A stretch of 44,946 nt of DNA from an uncultured Alphaproteobacteria bacterium (GTDB lineage Bacteria > Pseudomonadota > Alphaproteobacteria > UBA7887): the NCBI GenBank assembly GCA_902562525.1, contig CACETT010000006.1, positions 1 to 44,946 on the forward strand. Reading direction: 5' to 3'. Position 1 is the stretch's first letter; each line of letters starts with the position of its first letter. Made by a program: the position numbers and the translations under genes. Shown here in pieces: positions 8,722 to 17,009 of this stretch. The notes under the pieces were generated by a model. The model was not told the origin of the DNA and searched no databases. It saw only the letters and a list, made by a program, of their open reading frames with translations.

Positions 8722-10284
8722 ATGCTAATAAAATCTGCGGCTGTGGTAGGAAGCTTTACCCTCGCCTCTCGATGCCTTGGTTTTATTCGCGACATTTTGA
8801 TCGCATTTTATCTGGGTGCGGGTGCAGCTGGAGATGCATTCTTTATAGCGTTCAAGCTGCCCAATCTTTTTAGGAGATTGTTTGCTGAGGGAGCGTTTAA
8901 CCTCGCGTTTGTGCCACTATTCTCGGACAAACTTACTTCTGAAGGCAAGAGATCAGCACTCCAGTTTGCCGAGGAGGCGCTTTCTATTTTGCTCCTGGTG
9001 CTCGTGATTTTTGTTGGGCTGTCCCAGTTGGCTATGCCGTGGTTAGTAATGGTGATTGCTCCCGGTTTCACGGATGACCCCGAGAGATTTGATCTAACTG
9101 TATATCTTTCCCGCCTAACATTTCCGTATCTTTTGTTCATTTCCTTGGTATCCCTGCTATCTGGCTTATTAAATAGTTTTCAGCGCTTCGCAAGCGCAGC
9201 CTTCGCCCCGGTCTTATTGAATCTGTGTCTAATCGGCTCGCTACTAACAATGGGAGGATCAGGAGTAGGTTCGGCTGTGGCTTTGGCGTGGGGGGTGGCA
9301 TTGGCGGGGGTAATACAACTTCTGTGGCTCTCTCTGAACTGCTGGCGCCTGCAATTGTTGCCAGGTTTACGCTACCCGACACTAACAGCTTCTGTTCGAC
9401 AACTACTTAAATTAATGCTGCCAGCTGTTTTAGGGGCAGGCGTGGTGCAGTTAAATCTCGTTGTGGATATGATTATAGCTTCTTTCCTACCTGGGGGTTC
9501 TGTTTCCCATTTATATTATGCGGATCGAGTCGCTCAATTACCCCTAGGTGTTATCGGTGTGGCAATGGGAACGGCTCTATTGCCAACTATCTCTCGTCAA
9601 GTCGTCGAAGGCGATAAAGGTTCGGCCCTAGCCACGCAAAATCAAGCTGTGGAACTTTCCCTTGTCTTTGCTATTCCAGCCGCCTTGGCTTTGTTAGTTA
9701 TTTCGGAACCTATTATTTCAGTTCTATTCGAAAGAGGCGCCTTTACTCCAGCTGATAGTTTTATAACGGCGGCCGTGCTCTCTGCATATGCCCTCGGTTT
9801 ACCAGCCTTCATACTCATTAAAGTGTTAGCGCCTGGTTATTTTGCTAGGAAGGACACGAGAACCCCTGTTCAAATAGCTATTGTTGCGCTGGCAGTTAAT
9901 GTTCTTCTTAATCTCATTCTTATGCAGTTCCTAGGGGTAGTAGGTATCGCTTTAGCCAGCACAATTTCATCCTGGCTAAATGTTACTTTGCTTGCTTGGG
10001 GCCTCAAGCGAAGAAGCTTGTTTCGGCCTAGTTCGAGTATGCTGTGGCGAATTGGAAAACTTTGCGCAGCGGGTGTTGTGATGGCCGCATATCTTTGGAT
10101 TACTCAGCAACATGAGTTCGTCAGCTCATCTCTCGGCTTGTGGGCTCAGATTATAATGATATCGGTTTTAGTGGTAACGGGCAGCGGAGTGTACTTTTTG
10201 GTCTCCGTTGCATCAGGGGGACTTTCTTGGCAACACCTGAGAAAGATGGGCAGGGGACCAACTTCTCCCCACTCTGACTCGTAA
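8722..10284 (+). CDS. murJ: lipid II flippase MurJ (MviN)
   Basis: MurJ moves lipid II across the inner membrane for peptidoglycan synthesis. The 520-residue protein is strongly hydrophobic with about 14 predicted membrane spans and the characteristic N-terminal segment SRCLGFIRDILIA, followed by DAFFIAFKLPNLFRRLFAEG. The frame is open from a TTG at 8677, but the ATG at 8722 has a GAGG ribosome site seven bases upstream and gives the family's usual N-terminus, so I place the start there. It normally follows glnD directly and precedes trpS, as it does here apart from the two inserted genes. Confidence 0.95.
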   Translation: MLIKSAAVVGSFTLASRCLGFIRDILIAFYLGAGAAGDAFFIAFKLPNLFRRLFAEGAFNLAFVPLFSDKLTSEGKRSALQFAEEALSILLLVLVIFVGLSQLAMPWLVMVIAPGFTDDPERFDLTVYLSRLTFPYLLFISLVSLLSGLLNSFQRFASAAFAPVLLNLCLIGSLLTMGGSGVGSAVALAWGVALAGVIQLLWLSLNCWRLQLLPGLRYPTLTASVRQLLKLMLPAVLGAGVVQLNLVVDMIIASFLPGGSVSHLYYADRVAQLPLGVIGVAMGTALLPTISRQVVEGDKGSALATQNQAVELSLVFAIPAALALLVISEPIISVLFERGAFTPADSFITAAVLSAYALGLPAFILIKVLAPGYFARKDTRTPVQIAIVALAVNVLLNLILMQFLGVVGIALASTISSWLNVTLLAWGLKRRSLFRPSSSMLWRIGKLCAAGVVMAAYLWITQQHEFVSSSLGLWAQIIMISVLVVTGSGVYFLVSVASGGLSWQHLRKMGRGPTSPHSDS

Positions 10285-10386
10285 TTGCTTTTCTAAATGT
10301 AACTGTAAGCTTGAAAACTTATCCTGACACCGTAGTGTGGTCTGACGCCTAGGGTTGGGCATACTAATAAATATTCTGGGGGATAC

Positions 10387-11379
10387 ATGGAGCGGATTTT
10401 TTCAGGCGTCCAACCGACGGGAAATTTGCATTTGGGAAATTACCTAGGCGCAATACGGAATTGGGTAAAGTTGCAGTTCAAGTTCGAATGCCTGTATTGT
10501 GTTGTTGATTTGCACGCTATTACTGTGCCACAGAATCCGACGGAGCTCCGAGCTAATATCCGGGAGGTCACGGCCGGTCTTCTTGCAGCAGGACTAGACC
10601 CCGCTAAAAATATTATTTTTAATCAGAGCAAAGTATCCGGCCATGCTGAACTAGCTTGGATTTTTAATTGTGTTTCTCGACTTGGTTGGCTCAACAGGAT
10701 GACCCAGTTTAAGGAAAAAGCAGGGAAGCGCAGAGATAATGCAACGGTAGGGTTGTATGCCTATCCAAACCTTATGGCTGCTGACATACTCCTTTACAAA
10801 GCCACTCACGTGCCCGTTGGCGCTGATCAAAAACAGCACCTGGAATTGACCCGCGATATAGCGCAAGCTTTCAATAGTATGTTTGACGCTGATTTTTTTC
10901 CCGAACCGGAACCTGTGATAATGGATGACACGGCTCGTGTTATGAGTCTGAGGAGCGGTACCAACAAGATGAGTAAGTCCGATGAGTCTGATTATTCCCG
11001 AATTAATCTTACTGACGATGCCGATATTATCGCATTGAAAATTCAGAAGGCCCGCACTGATCCAGAACCTCTCCCTGGGCCGGGGGATCAATTCAGTGGC
11101 CGGCCCGAAGCGGAAAATTTGGTCGGAATTTACGCGGCCCTCAGCGATACATCTGTCGAAGAAGTGTGCGCAGAATTTGGAGGGAAAAATTTTTCGGAGT
11201 TTAAGCCCCGCTTGACGGAGATAGCCGTGGCTAAGCTGGTTCCTATCGGAGAGGAGATAAAACGCCTCTCCCAAGACTTGTCACACATAGACGCAGTGCT
11301 ATCTAATGGGGCCGAGCGAGCAGAAAATATTGCACAACCGGTTCTTTCTGAAGTCCGCGAAATAATAGGCCTTATTTGA
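10387..11379 (+). CDS. trpS: tryptophanyl-tRNA synthetase
   Basis: This class I aminoacyl-tRNA synthetase charges tRNA-Trp. The 330-residue length is usual for bacterial TrpS. The first signature is seen as [13 protein letters not shown] near residue 10 and the KMSKS loop as NKMSKSDES near residue 195. A GGGGG ribosome site lies just before the ATG. It follows murJ after about 100 bases with no clear terminator between them. Confidence 0.97.
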   Translation: MERIFSGVQPTGNLHLGNYLGAIRNWVKLQFKFECLYCVVDLHAITVPQNPTELRANIREVTAGLLAAGLDPAKNIIFNQSKVSGHAELAWIFNCVSRLGWLNRMTQFKEKAGKRRDNATVGLYAYPNLMAADILLYKATHVPVGADQKQHLELTRDIAQAFNSMFDADFFPEPEPVIMDDTARVMSLRSGTNKMSKSDESDYSRINLTDDADIIALKIQKARTDPEPLPGPGDQFSGRPEAENLVGIYAALSDTSVEEVCAEFGGKNFSEFKPRLTEIAVAKLVPIGEEIKRLSQDLSHIDAVLSNGAERAENIAQPVLSEVREIIGLI

Positions 11380-11519
11380 GGAGTGTGTCTGGGGCGGCGG
11401 GTGCCGTGGGCCCTACAGAGCCCTGGCAGTTATGTCGGATGGTGGGAATATAAAAAAAACTTGCCTTGTTGGGTTTGTAGGCGCAAAACGCTTTTGTCTG
11501 CTTTCCATTTTAGATATCG

Positions 11520-12434
11520 ATGGAAATTTATTTACCAATTGCTGAAATATCTATGAACATAGTCCTGCTGCTAGGCTTGGGCCTTGTCGTGGGGTTTTTG
11601 TCGGGTATGTTCGGCACTGGGGGGGGCTTTCTTATGACCCCACTCCTTATTTTCATAGGTGTACCACCTCCTGTAGCTGTGGCGACAGAAGCAAACCAGA
11701 TCACAGCGGCTTCGGTTTCGGGTTTTCTGGCCCATTGGCGAAGAGGCAATGTTGACTTGAGGATGGGCGCCGTTCTCGTGGTGAGCGGTGTTATTGGCTC
11801 AGGCATGGGAGTGTTGCTTTTTCGAAAGCTCCGCCAAATAGGGCAAATAGACGAATTTATTTCAATTTTGTTTGTCGTATTTCTGGGCGCGGTAGGTATT
11901 TTGATGGCAGCGGAAAGTGGCAGGTCGATTATTCGAAGGTGGAAAGGCCGGTCACCTGGGCGTATGCATGCTCATTATTGGGTGCACGGCCTTCCATTTA
12001 AAATGCGGTTTAGAAAATCCAAACTGTATATCAGCGTTCTGGTTCCAGCAGGTATTGGGCTATTTGTAGGAGTGCTTTCCGCGGTCATGGGGGTGGGGGG
12101 TGGTTTTATCATGATCCCAGCTATGATTTATATTCTTGGTATGCCGACATCTATAGTGGTAGGAACTTCACTTTTTCAGATTATTTTCGTTACGGCTAAT
12201 AGCACTCTTCTCCATGCGGGCACGAACCAAACCGTAGATATCATACTAGCTTTAGTTTTATTACTAGGCGCTGTCGTGGGGGCCCAATTTGGCAGCCGTT
12301 TGGGCGCACGGCTCAGGGGGGAGGAACTAAGAATTCTCTTGGCTATCCTGGTCCTCTTGGTCTGCGCAAAGTTGGCGCACGATTTGCTCGTAGCACCCTT
12401 GGACCCTTACTCACTTTCTTTGGTGTTTGGATGA
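11520..12434 (+). CDS. TSUP (TauE/SafE) family permease
   Basis: This 304-residue inner-membrane protein has about eight membrane segments arranged as two homologous halves. Each half begins with the family signature: GMFGTGGGF at residues 29-37 and AVMGVGGGF at residues 188-196. TSUP proteins export or import sulfite, sulfoacetate, sulfolactate or other small organic anions; the substrate cannot be read from sequence. The end overlaps the next gene by 4 bases and that gene encodes a PF09608 protein, so the two products probably act together. Its expression may start in the 140-base gap after trpS. Confidence 0.88.
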   Translation: MEIYLPIAEISMNIVLLLGLGLVVGFLSGMFGTGGGFLMTPLLIFIGVPPPVAVATEANQITAASVSGFLAHWRRGNVDLRMGAVLVVSGVIGSGMGVLLFRKLRQIGQIDEFISILFVVFLGAVGILMAAESGRSIIRRWKGRSPGRMHAHYWVHGLPFKMRFRKSKLYISVLVPAGIGLFVGVLSAVMGVGGGFIMIPAMIYILGMPTSIVVGTSLFQIIFVTANSTLLHAGTNQTVDIILALVLLLGAVVGAQFGSRLGARLRGEELRILLAILVLLVCAKLAHDLLVAPLDPYSLSLVFG

Positions 12435-13201
12435 TTAGAGGCTGGAATAGTAAGCGCCAAAAGTTGGTCAGCTATGTTTTAATCCAGCTTTTGATAACTG
12501 GGTCCTGTTTAGCATCGGAGCTCCCCGTTGATTTGAGTAAACATAATATAGCTATTCAGTCTAGTTTTACTGGGTCTACGGTCGTTTTATTTGGGGTCCA
12601 AACAGCTACTGACGATGCAGGTAGTAATATAGTTGCAGTCCTGAGTGGACCGCTCCAAAACTTGGTGGTCAGGAAGAAAAGAAAAACTGTTGGTATTTGG
12701 CTTAACCGCTCTGAGGCAGTGTTTGAAAATATTCCTGGTTATTATGCTGTTGCCTCGACTGGCCCTATACACAAACTTTTGGAACGTGAGGTCCTTCTGC
12801 TTTACCAAATTGGTGTGAATAATGTTGCGCTGGATCTAGCAGGTGCCATTGAGGGAAGGGATTATGGGCCCTACAGGGAAGCCCTAATAAGACATAAGGT
12901 GCAACAAGGTCTGTACTTTGCTGAGCCTGCGGCTGTTGATTTTGTGCAGGCGGGGCTATTTAGGGTACACTTTACTTTTCCGTCAAATGTGCCCCCTGGG
13001 ACCTATAGGGCGAGGGTATATGAGATTCAGAAGGGAAAGATAATTTCTGAAGGGGTCACTGAGCTGTCGATAAGAAAAGCAGGCTTGGAGGAGAGAATAT
13101 ACCAAACTGCGCAGGATAGCCCTTGGCTGTATGGCATTCTTGCCGTTGTCTTGGCATTATTGTCCGGCTGGTTAGCTGGTGCTGTTTTTAGAAGAACTTA
13201 G
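12431..13201 (+). CDS. Alph_Pro_TM family protein (PF09608/TIGR02186), membrane-anchored periplasmic
   Basis: The 256-residue protein has an N-terminal signal segment ending near residue 29, a beta-rich periplasmic domain and one C-terminal membrane span (about 233-250). The segments SSFTGSTVVLFG and FENIPGYYAVAS match what I know of the alphaproteobacterial family PF09608, of unknown function. The ATG overlaps the TSUP permease stop by 4 bases and a universal stress protein gene follows after 3 bases, so the three form one unit. I infer an accessory role for the permease, such as substrate presentation in the periplasm; nothing in the sequence proves it. Confidence 0.8.
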   Translation: MIRGWNSKRQKLVSYVLIQLLITGSCLASELPVDLSKHNIAIQSSFTGSTVVLFGVQTATDDAGSNIVAVLSGPLQNLVVRKKRKTVGIWLNRSEAVFENIPGYYAVASTGPIHKLLEREVLLLYQIGVNNVALDLAGAIEGRDYGPYREALIRHKVQQGLYFAEPAAVDFVQAGLFRVHFTFPSNVPPGTYRARVYEIQKGKIISEGVTELSIRKAGLEERIYQTAQDSPWLYGILAVVLALLSGWLAGAVFRRT

Positions 13202-13204
13202 AAG

Positions 13205-13693
13205 ATGAAAGAGAAGCCAATACATATACCTGGACGGATCACTTACTTGGTCTGCGTTGATGATTCCAACGAGTGCCGCGTAGCAATCCGACTAGCTGCT
13301 CTTCGTGCCCATCACACAGGAGGGCAAATAGTCTTACTCTATGTGATAGAGCCTGCAGCATTTCAGCACTGGGCTGCGGTTGGTGAAAGGATGGCAAAGG
13401 AAGGCCGGGTGGATGCCGAGAATCGGCTGCAAGCTTTGGCTGCTGAGGTCCATGATTATGCGGGGATAACTCCCGTGCTGTTTGTTAAGGAAGGATCGAA
13501 GGCTGAGGAAATACTCAGATTGATTGATGAGGAACCATACATAAGCGCTATGGTTTTGGGCTGCGCCCCTGAGGGTAAGGGCGACAACGAGTTAGTCCGT
13601 CAACTTAGTAGCGAATTGACAAAGAGGTTGAGCATTCCCTTAATAATTGTGCCAGGCAACCTAAGTGACCAAGAGTTAAGGGATTTAACTTAA
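13205..13693 (+). CDS. universal stress protein (UspA family)
   Basis: This is a single Usp domain of 162 residues. The alpha/beta fold is recognisable from the first strand (YLVCVDDSNECRVAIRLAA), a central strand ending VLLYVIEP and the final strand PLIIVPG. The ATP-binding Gly-rich loop is atypical: G-C-A-P-E-G-K-G with no clear GS(T) ending, so nucleotide binding is uncertain. It is three bases behind the PF09608 gene and is probably its operon partner. Single-domain Usp proteins next to transporters often act as regulators of them; that is only a suggestion here. Confidence 0.85.
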   Translation: MKEKPIHIPGRITYLVCVDDSNECRVAIRLAALRAHHTGGQIVLLYVIEPAAFQHWAAVGERMAKEGRVDAENRLQALAAEVHDYAGITPVLFVKEGSKAEEILRLIDEEPYISAMVLGCAPEGKGDNELVRQLSSELTKRLSIPLIIVPGNLSDQELRDLT

Positions 13694-13712
13694 AAGTCGA
13701 ATAGAAGACTTT
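13693..13712. terminator. weak bidirectional terminator candidate between convergent genes
   Basis: A perfect 6-bp inverted repeat (AAAGTC / GACTTT) with an 8-base loop lies exactly between the convergent usp and NodB-like genes. The stem is A/T-rich and no long T tract follows, so it is at best a weak terminator. Confidence 0.3.
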
Positions 13713-13723
13713 GGGATTGTAGC

Positions 13724-14752
13724 CTAGGGAACTAAAAGTTGCATTCCAAACCAATGCCATCGGCCACCCGGACCCGGTAAAGTGCAGTTAACTCTGCTGC
13801 GTCCTTTTTCCAATGGTGCTGAGAATCGGACCTCTATGCGGCTGGGCCCGAGCTGCTCGATGTCTAGTTGGCCAAATCGAGCGAGGTAACAGGCTAATTG
13901 GTCAAGCGGCCCCAGATTTTTGGAAACAGTAAACCCAAGGAGGGGAGGGTTTTCACGGATCAAGGCATCTGCCGGGACTATATCAGTGACTGGCAGCGGG
14001 AGGCTTTCTACAACTGTACGAAATCGGTCCAGGTGCGCAAAACTTGCAACCAGCGGGTATCTTGGGAGAGCTAGGAAATTTTCATTAGGATGCAGGACCC
14101 CCGAATGTTGCCCAAAGGCAGCTGCGTGACCGTATCTTGCGACCACAGCCTGTAAGGCGCTGCTATGTTCGCCAAATGGATAGCCAAAGAGCTCTGGCAC
14201 GCCGCCTAGCTCTTGAAGGAACCTTTGTTGTGCGTAACCGATGTCGTTGGCTGCGGTCTCAGGGTCATGGCCAGTCACCAGGTGACCATATGTTCGACCA
14301 AGAGAGCCTATGGTAACTCCTGCGGATGATAGCTCTCGCAGTTGATCCCAACTCATGTAGTTTTTCCCTTCCGAATCTATAAGATCGGTCGCGACGAAAA
14401 CAGTAAAGGGCAGGGATAAGGCTTTTAACCTCGGCCAGGCCTCCTTGTATATTGAGATGTGGGCGCCATCGAATGTAAGTGCGATGGTATACTCAGGTAG
14501 GGCGCTATCGCTCCGAAGGGAGTTCACAACTTGAGGCAGGGAAAGGACTTCATATTTTGGCGAAGCAAGGAGAGATAGATGACTCTCAAAATCACTCAAG
14601 CTTGTTGTAGCACCGGTGACTTCGCCCAATCCGTGATACACTACAGCGACAGCTGACTCTTGTGTTAAACCTTTATGCGGAGCTAAACAAAGAGTGCAAA
14701 CCAACAATAATGTAATAGAGCGCAATAGTCTTATGGTTCCAACAACATGCAT
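13724..14752 (-). CDS. NodB-like polysaccharide deacetylase family protein, probably catalytically inactive
   Basis: This 342-residue protein has a signal peptide (cleavage near residue 30) and a NodB-type domain over about residues 33-240, so it is exported. The domain is recognisable by ALTFDGAHISIY, PFTVFVATD and GYPFGEHS. The metal-site motifs are degraded: TFDDG reads TFDGA, keeping D95 but losing the second, metal-binding Asp, and the first His of the HxxxH motif is missing, with only H147 in TYGHL left. A C-terminal region of about 90 residues, with no assigned domain, ends the protein. It lies between usp and tsaB on the opposite strand. It may be a carbohydrate-binding pseudoenzyme; a changed metal chemistry is less likely. 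Confidence 0.8.
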   Translation of the reverse strand: MHVVGTIRLLRSITLLLVCTLCLAPHKGLTQESAVAVVYHGLGEVTGATTSLSDFESHLSLLASPKYEVLSLPQVVNSLRSDSALPEYTIALTFDGAHISIYKEAWPRLKALSLPFTVFVATDLIDSEGKNYMSWDQLRELSSAGVTIGSLGRTYGHLVTGHDPETAANDIGYAQQRFLQELGGVPELFGYPFGEHSSALQAVVARYGHAAAFGQHSGVLHPNENFLALPRYPLVASFAHLDRFRTVVESLPLPVTDIVPADALIRENPPLLGFTVSKNLGPLDQLACYLARFGQLDIEQLGPSRIEVRFSAPLEKGRSRVNCTLPGPGGRWHWFGMQLLVP

Positions 14753-14950
14753 CGAATTATGTTTTCTGGGTTTCTACGATTTTGGTCAATAGCTGTTATT
14801 ACAGCCGATAGGGTTTTCCTGCTTCTTGACACACAGTATATTTATTCGAATCTCGCGTTTGAGAATTTACTGAGAGCCGTCGATATCTGGCGAGTTAGTA
14901 GTTTGATACTACGTATGTATCGGCGGCTTTTCAACGGAGCTGTTTAAAAC
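14753..14950. promoter_or_regulatory. divergent intergenic region with nested dyads, upstream of tsaB
   Basis: This 198-base gap separates the divergently transcribed NodB-like gene and tsaB. A TTGACA at 14826-14831 could be a -35 element for tsaB, but no good -10 lies at proper spacing. Two overlapping dyads follow: GTAGT/ACTAC over 14898-14912 and GATAC/GTATC around 14906-14922. They could be an operator or chance. Confidence 0.3.
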
Positions 14951-15625
14951 ATGTCTTTTACCATCCTGTCACTGGCCACCGTAACTGAGATGTGTTCCGT
15001 GGCTGTTTGTTGCGAGGGTCAGGTTTTGGCAAATGACGAGCGCCTGCTGGGAGCCAAACATGCAGAGGAGTTGCTCCCGATGATTTCTGGGGTAATGAAA
15101 GCATCAGGATGCGAATTCGAGGATTTGGATGGGGTAGCAGTGGCTAAAGGGCCGGGGAGTTTTACCGGGACCCGTATCGGTATTGCGGCGGCGAGGGGTT
15201 TGGCGCTGGCGGTATCGAAGCCTTTGTTGGGTGTAAATAGTCTGCAAGCCCTAGCTCATGGGATTTGTTCCAACGGACGGCCTATATTGGCGGTGCTTGA
15301 TGCTAAGCGTGGGCAAGTGTACGTCCAAATTTTTGCTCCCGGCAGTTCACCATTAAGTGAGGCTAGGGTGATTAAGCCACCGGATGTTGTGGACCTCTTA
15401 TCCGAATATCAATATACGGTGGGTGGTACTGGGTTAGATTTGATACGACCATACCTCTTAAACTCGAGCCTTAAAGAGCTAGACTTGATATTTGATGAGA
15501 CAAAAGGGTTGCCGCGTGCGACGGATATTGCCCTTGCAGCAATTTGCCAGCCGTCTACCTCCCTGGCTAATGAGGAGGTGGCCCCGATTTATTTGCGTCC
15601 AGTCGACGTGTCCCCATCGGCCTAA
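14951..15625 (+). CDS. tsaB: tRNA threonylcarbamoyladenosine biosynthesis protein TsaB
   Basis: TsaB is the non-catalytic partner of TsaD in the complex that makes t6A at position 37 of ANN-decoding tRNAs. The 224-residue protein has the ASKHA-fold N-terminus (ILSLATVTEMCSVAV) and the diagnostic segment KGPGSFTGTRIGIAAARGLA at about residues 65-84. A GGAG lies about 12 bases before the ATG. rimI follows after 15 bases, the usual pairing. TsaD, TsaE and TsaC are not in the window. Confidence 0.93.
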   Translation: MSFTILSLATVTEMCSVAVCCEGQVLANDERLLGAKHAEELLPMISGVMKASGCEFEDLDGVAVAKGPGSFTGTRIGIAAARGLALAVSKPLLGVNSLQALAHGICSNGRPILAVLDAKRGQVYVQIFAPGSSPLSEARVIKPPDVVDLLSEYQYTVGGTGLDLIRPYLLNSSLKELDLIFDETKGLPRATDIALAAICQPSTSLANEEVAPIYLRPVDVSPSA

Positions 15626-15640
15626 CGAAGCGTGGTGTAG

Positions 15641-16114
15641 ATGCAGCCCCGCGATAATCCATACATTGCAGGCTCCGGCGCCGACGCCGAAGCCATTTTC
15701 TCTATCTATTCCTCCTGTTTTGACAGTCCTCTGAAGTTGGAGTCTGTGCGAAAAATGCTAGGTAGCGAAAATAACTTTGCCTTTTTGGGCAGTTGCAATG
15801 AGGCAGGATCTCCAGGGGCGTTTATCTTCTGCCGCGTTATGGGAAGTGAGTCGGAGCTCTTATGGCTTGGGGTGATGCCAAGCATTCGGAGACGAGGTAG
15901 CGCTTTTGCACTTATGGTGGCTGCTATTAAAGAAGCTTGTGACCGCGGAGCTCAGGCGATGTTGTTGGAAGTCGCAGAGTCGAACGAACCGGCCCTCGCG
16001 CTCTATAAAAAGTTAGGTTTTTTACCGATTGGTAAACGCCATCGCTACTATAGAACAATTTCTGGAGAGAAGGTTGATGCGCGGATAATGCGGTTGCCTT
16101 TAGAAGTTGGATAA
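15641..16114 (+). CDS. rimI: GNAT acetyltransferase, RimI-like
   Basis: RimI acetylates the N-terminus of ribosomal protein S18. This 157-residue protein has the GNAT acetyl-CoA loop as RRRGSAFALM near residue 85, followed by LLEVAESNEPALALYKKLGF, which is the RimI-type C-terminal signature with the conserved Asn and Tyr. The loop is slightly divergent (R-R-G-S-A instead of Q-G-x-G-x-A). Position after tsaB supports RimI. The substrate could be another protein, as GNAT specificity is hard to read. Confidence 0.85.
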   Translation: MQPRDNPYIAGSGADAEAIFSIYSSCFDSPLKLESVRKMLGSENNFAFLGSCNEAGSPGAFIFCRVMGSESELLWLGVMPSIRRRGSAFALMVAAIKEACDRGAQAMLLEVAESNEPALALYKKLGFLPIGKRHRYYRTISGEKVDARIMRLPLEVG

Positions 16115-16120
16115 GAGTGT

Positions 16121-16417
16121 CTAAGAAATAAGAATACGAAGTTGGTATATACCCTTTTCATTCTCTCGAAGGACTGGTGTCAACGAGAGTACTTTATGTC
16201 CAAGCTCCATTGAAGACCGCGGGACGTTTTCCAGAGCTTCACCCTCTCTAAGTAGGATGGACAGAATTTCACCAGGACTCATTTCATCAATAGCCAACCG
16301 TGTGTGAACAAACGTTAAGGGGCAAATTTTGTCTGTTACATCGATTTCTTGGTCAAAGTGGTTGTGGGGCATTTGAAGGCCAAATAGATTGTTCCTGGTC
16401 AAGCCAGAGTCTATCAT
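16121..16417 (-). CDS. TusA-family sulfur carrier/transferase
   Basis: This small protein (98 residues from the ATG at 16417, or 83 from the internal ATG at 16372) carries the TusA fold: the early DVTDKICPLTFVHTRL segment with the single conserved cysteine C32 followed by Pro, then GEILSILLREGEALENVPR and GHKVLSL. TusA-type proteins carry a persulfide for tRNA thiolation, molybdenum cofactor or sulfur metabolism. Neither start has a clear ribosome site; the shorter form matches typical family length. It converges on rimI with a six-base gap and stands divergent to fur/mur. The true partner is not evident; a DsrE-like and an E1-like protein lie elsewhere in the window. Confidence 0.8.
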   Translation of the reverse strand: MIDSGLTRNNLFGLQMPHNHFDQEIDVTDKICPLTFVHTRLAIDEMSPGEILSILLREGEALENVPRSSMELGHKVLSLTPVLRENEKGIYQLRILIS

Positions 16418-16520
16418 GGTTCTGTCTATTACGCATTGGTTGTATTGAGGGGGGCTCCTAAAGTATGATCGGTGCGCGTAGAGTGGATGCAGCCGTGATT
16501 TTTAGACGGGGGGAGGGGCC

Positions 16521-16949
16521 ATGACTTCGCGTATTGAACTAAAGTGCAGAGAAAAGGGCTTAAAGATGACGGAACAGCGTCGCACCATAGCTGCTGTGCT
16601 GTCAGATTCGACGGATCATCCGGATGCAGCTGCTGTGTACCGCCGAGCTATTGTATTAGACCCAAGAATTAGTATGGCTACGGTCTACAGGACCATCCGG
16701 CTTTTTGAAGACTGTGGGGTTCTAGAGAAGCACGATTTCGGCGATGGTAGATCCAGGTATGAAGAGACATCAGAGGAGCATCACGATCATCTGATTGATA
16801 TATCTACAGGGACCGTTATTGAGTTTCAAAATGATGAAATTGAACGAATTCAGAGGGAAGTAGCCAGGCAGCTTGGTTACGAGTTAGTTGACCATCGTCT
16901 GGAGTTGTACGGAAGCCGATTGCCGCAGGAGAATGAGGACTCCGGTTAA
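16521..16949 (+). CDS. fur: Fur-family metal-responsive repressor (Fur/Mur type)
   Basis: This 142-residue Fur-family repressor has the N-terminal winged helix (KMTEQRRTIAAVL, SMATVYRTIRLFEDCGVLE) and the metal site HHDHLIDISTGTVIEF. As in other alphaproteobacterial Fur/Mur proteins, the C-terminal CxxC zinc motifs are absent. In many alphaproteobacteria this protein responds mainly to manganese (Mur) because Irr has taken over iron; an irr gene is present here at 37964, so that role is plausible. A GGGGGAGGGG run acts as ribosome site. Confidence 0.88.
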   Translation: MTSRIELKCREKGLKMTEQRRTIAAVLSDSTDHPDAAAVYRRAIVLDPRISMATVYRTIRLFEDCGVLEKHDFGDGRSRYEETSEEHHDHLIDISTGTVIEFQNDEIERIQREVARQLGYELVDHRLELYGSRLPQENEDSG

Positions 16950-17009
16950 GGTCTCGTTTATGAAGGCGATTTAGTTTTTCAAAAAGGGGGCTGGAGGCGA
17001 CCACTAATT

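Noticed and set aside
10651-11274. 207-residue minus-strand frame inside trpS
   Set aside because: Opposite-strand shadow of trpS; TrpS motifs on the plus strand are complete.
11380-11519. terminator after trpS (CGGC-GGGT-GCCG and GCG-CAAAA-CGC)
   Set aside because: Stems of 3-4 bp without a convincing T tract at the right place.
14747-14947. 66-codon plus-strand frame before tsaB
   Set aside because: It starts inside the NodB-like signal sequence on the other strand, has no ribosome site or recognisable family, and reads like non-coding sequence.
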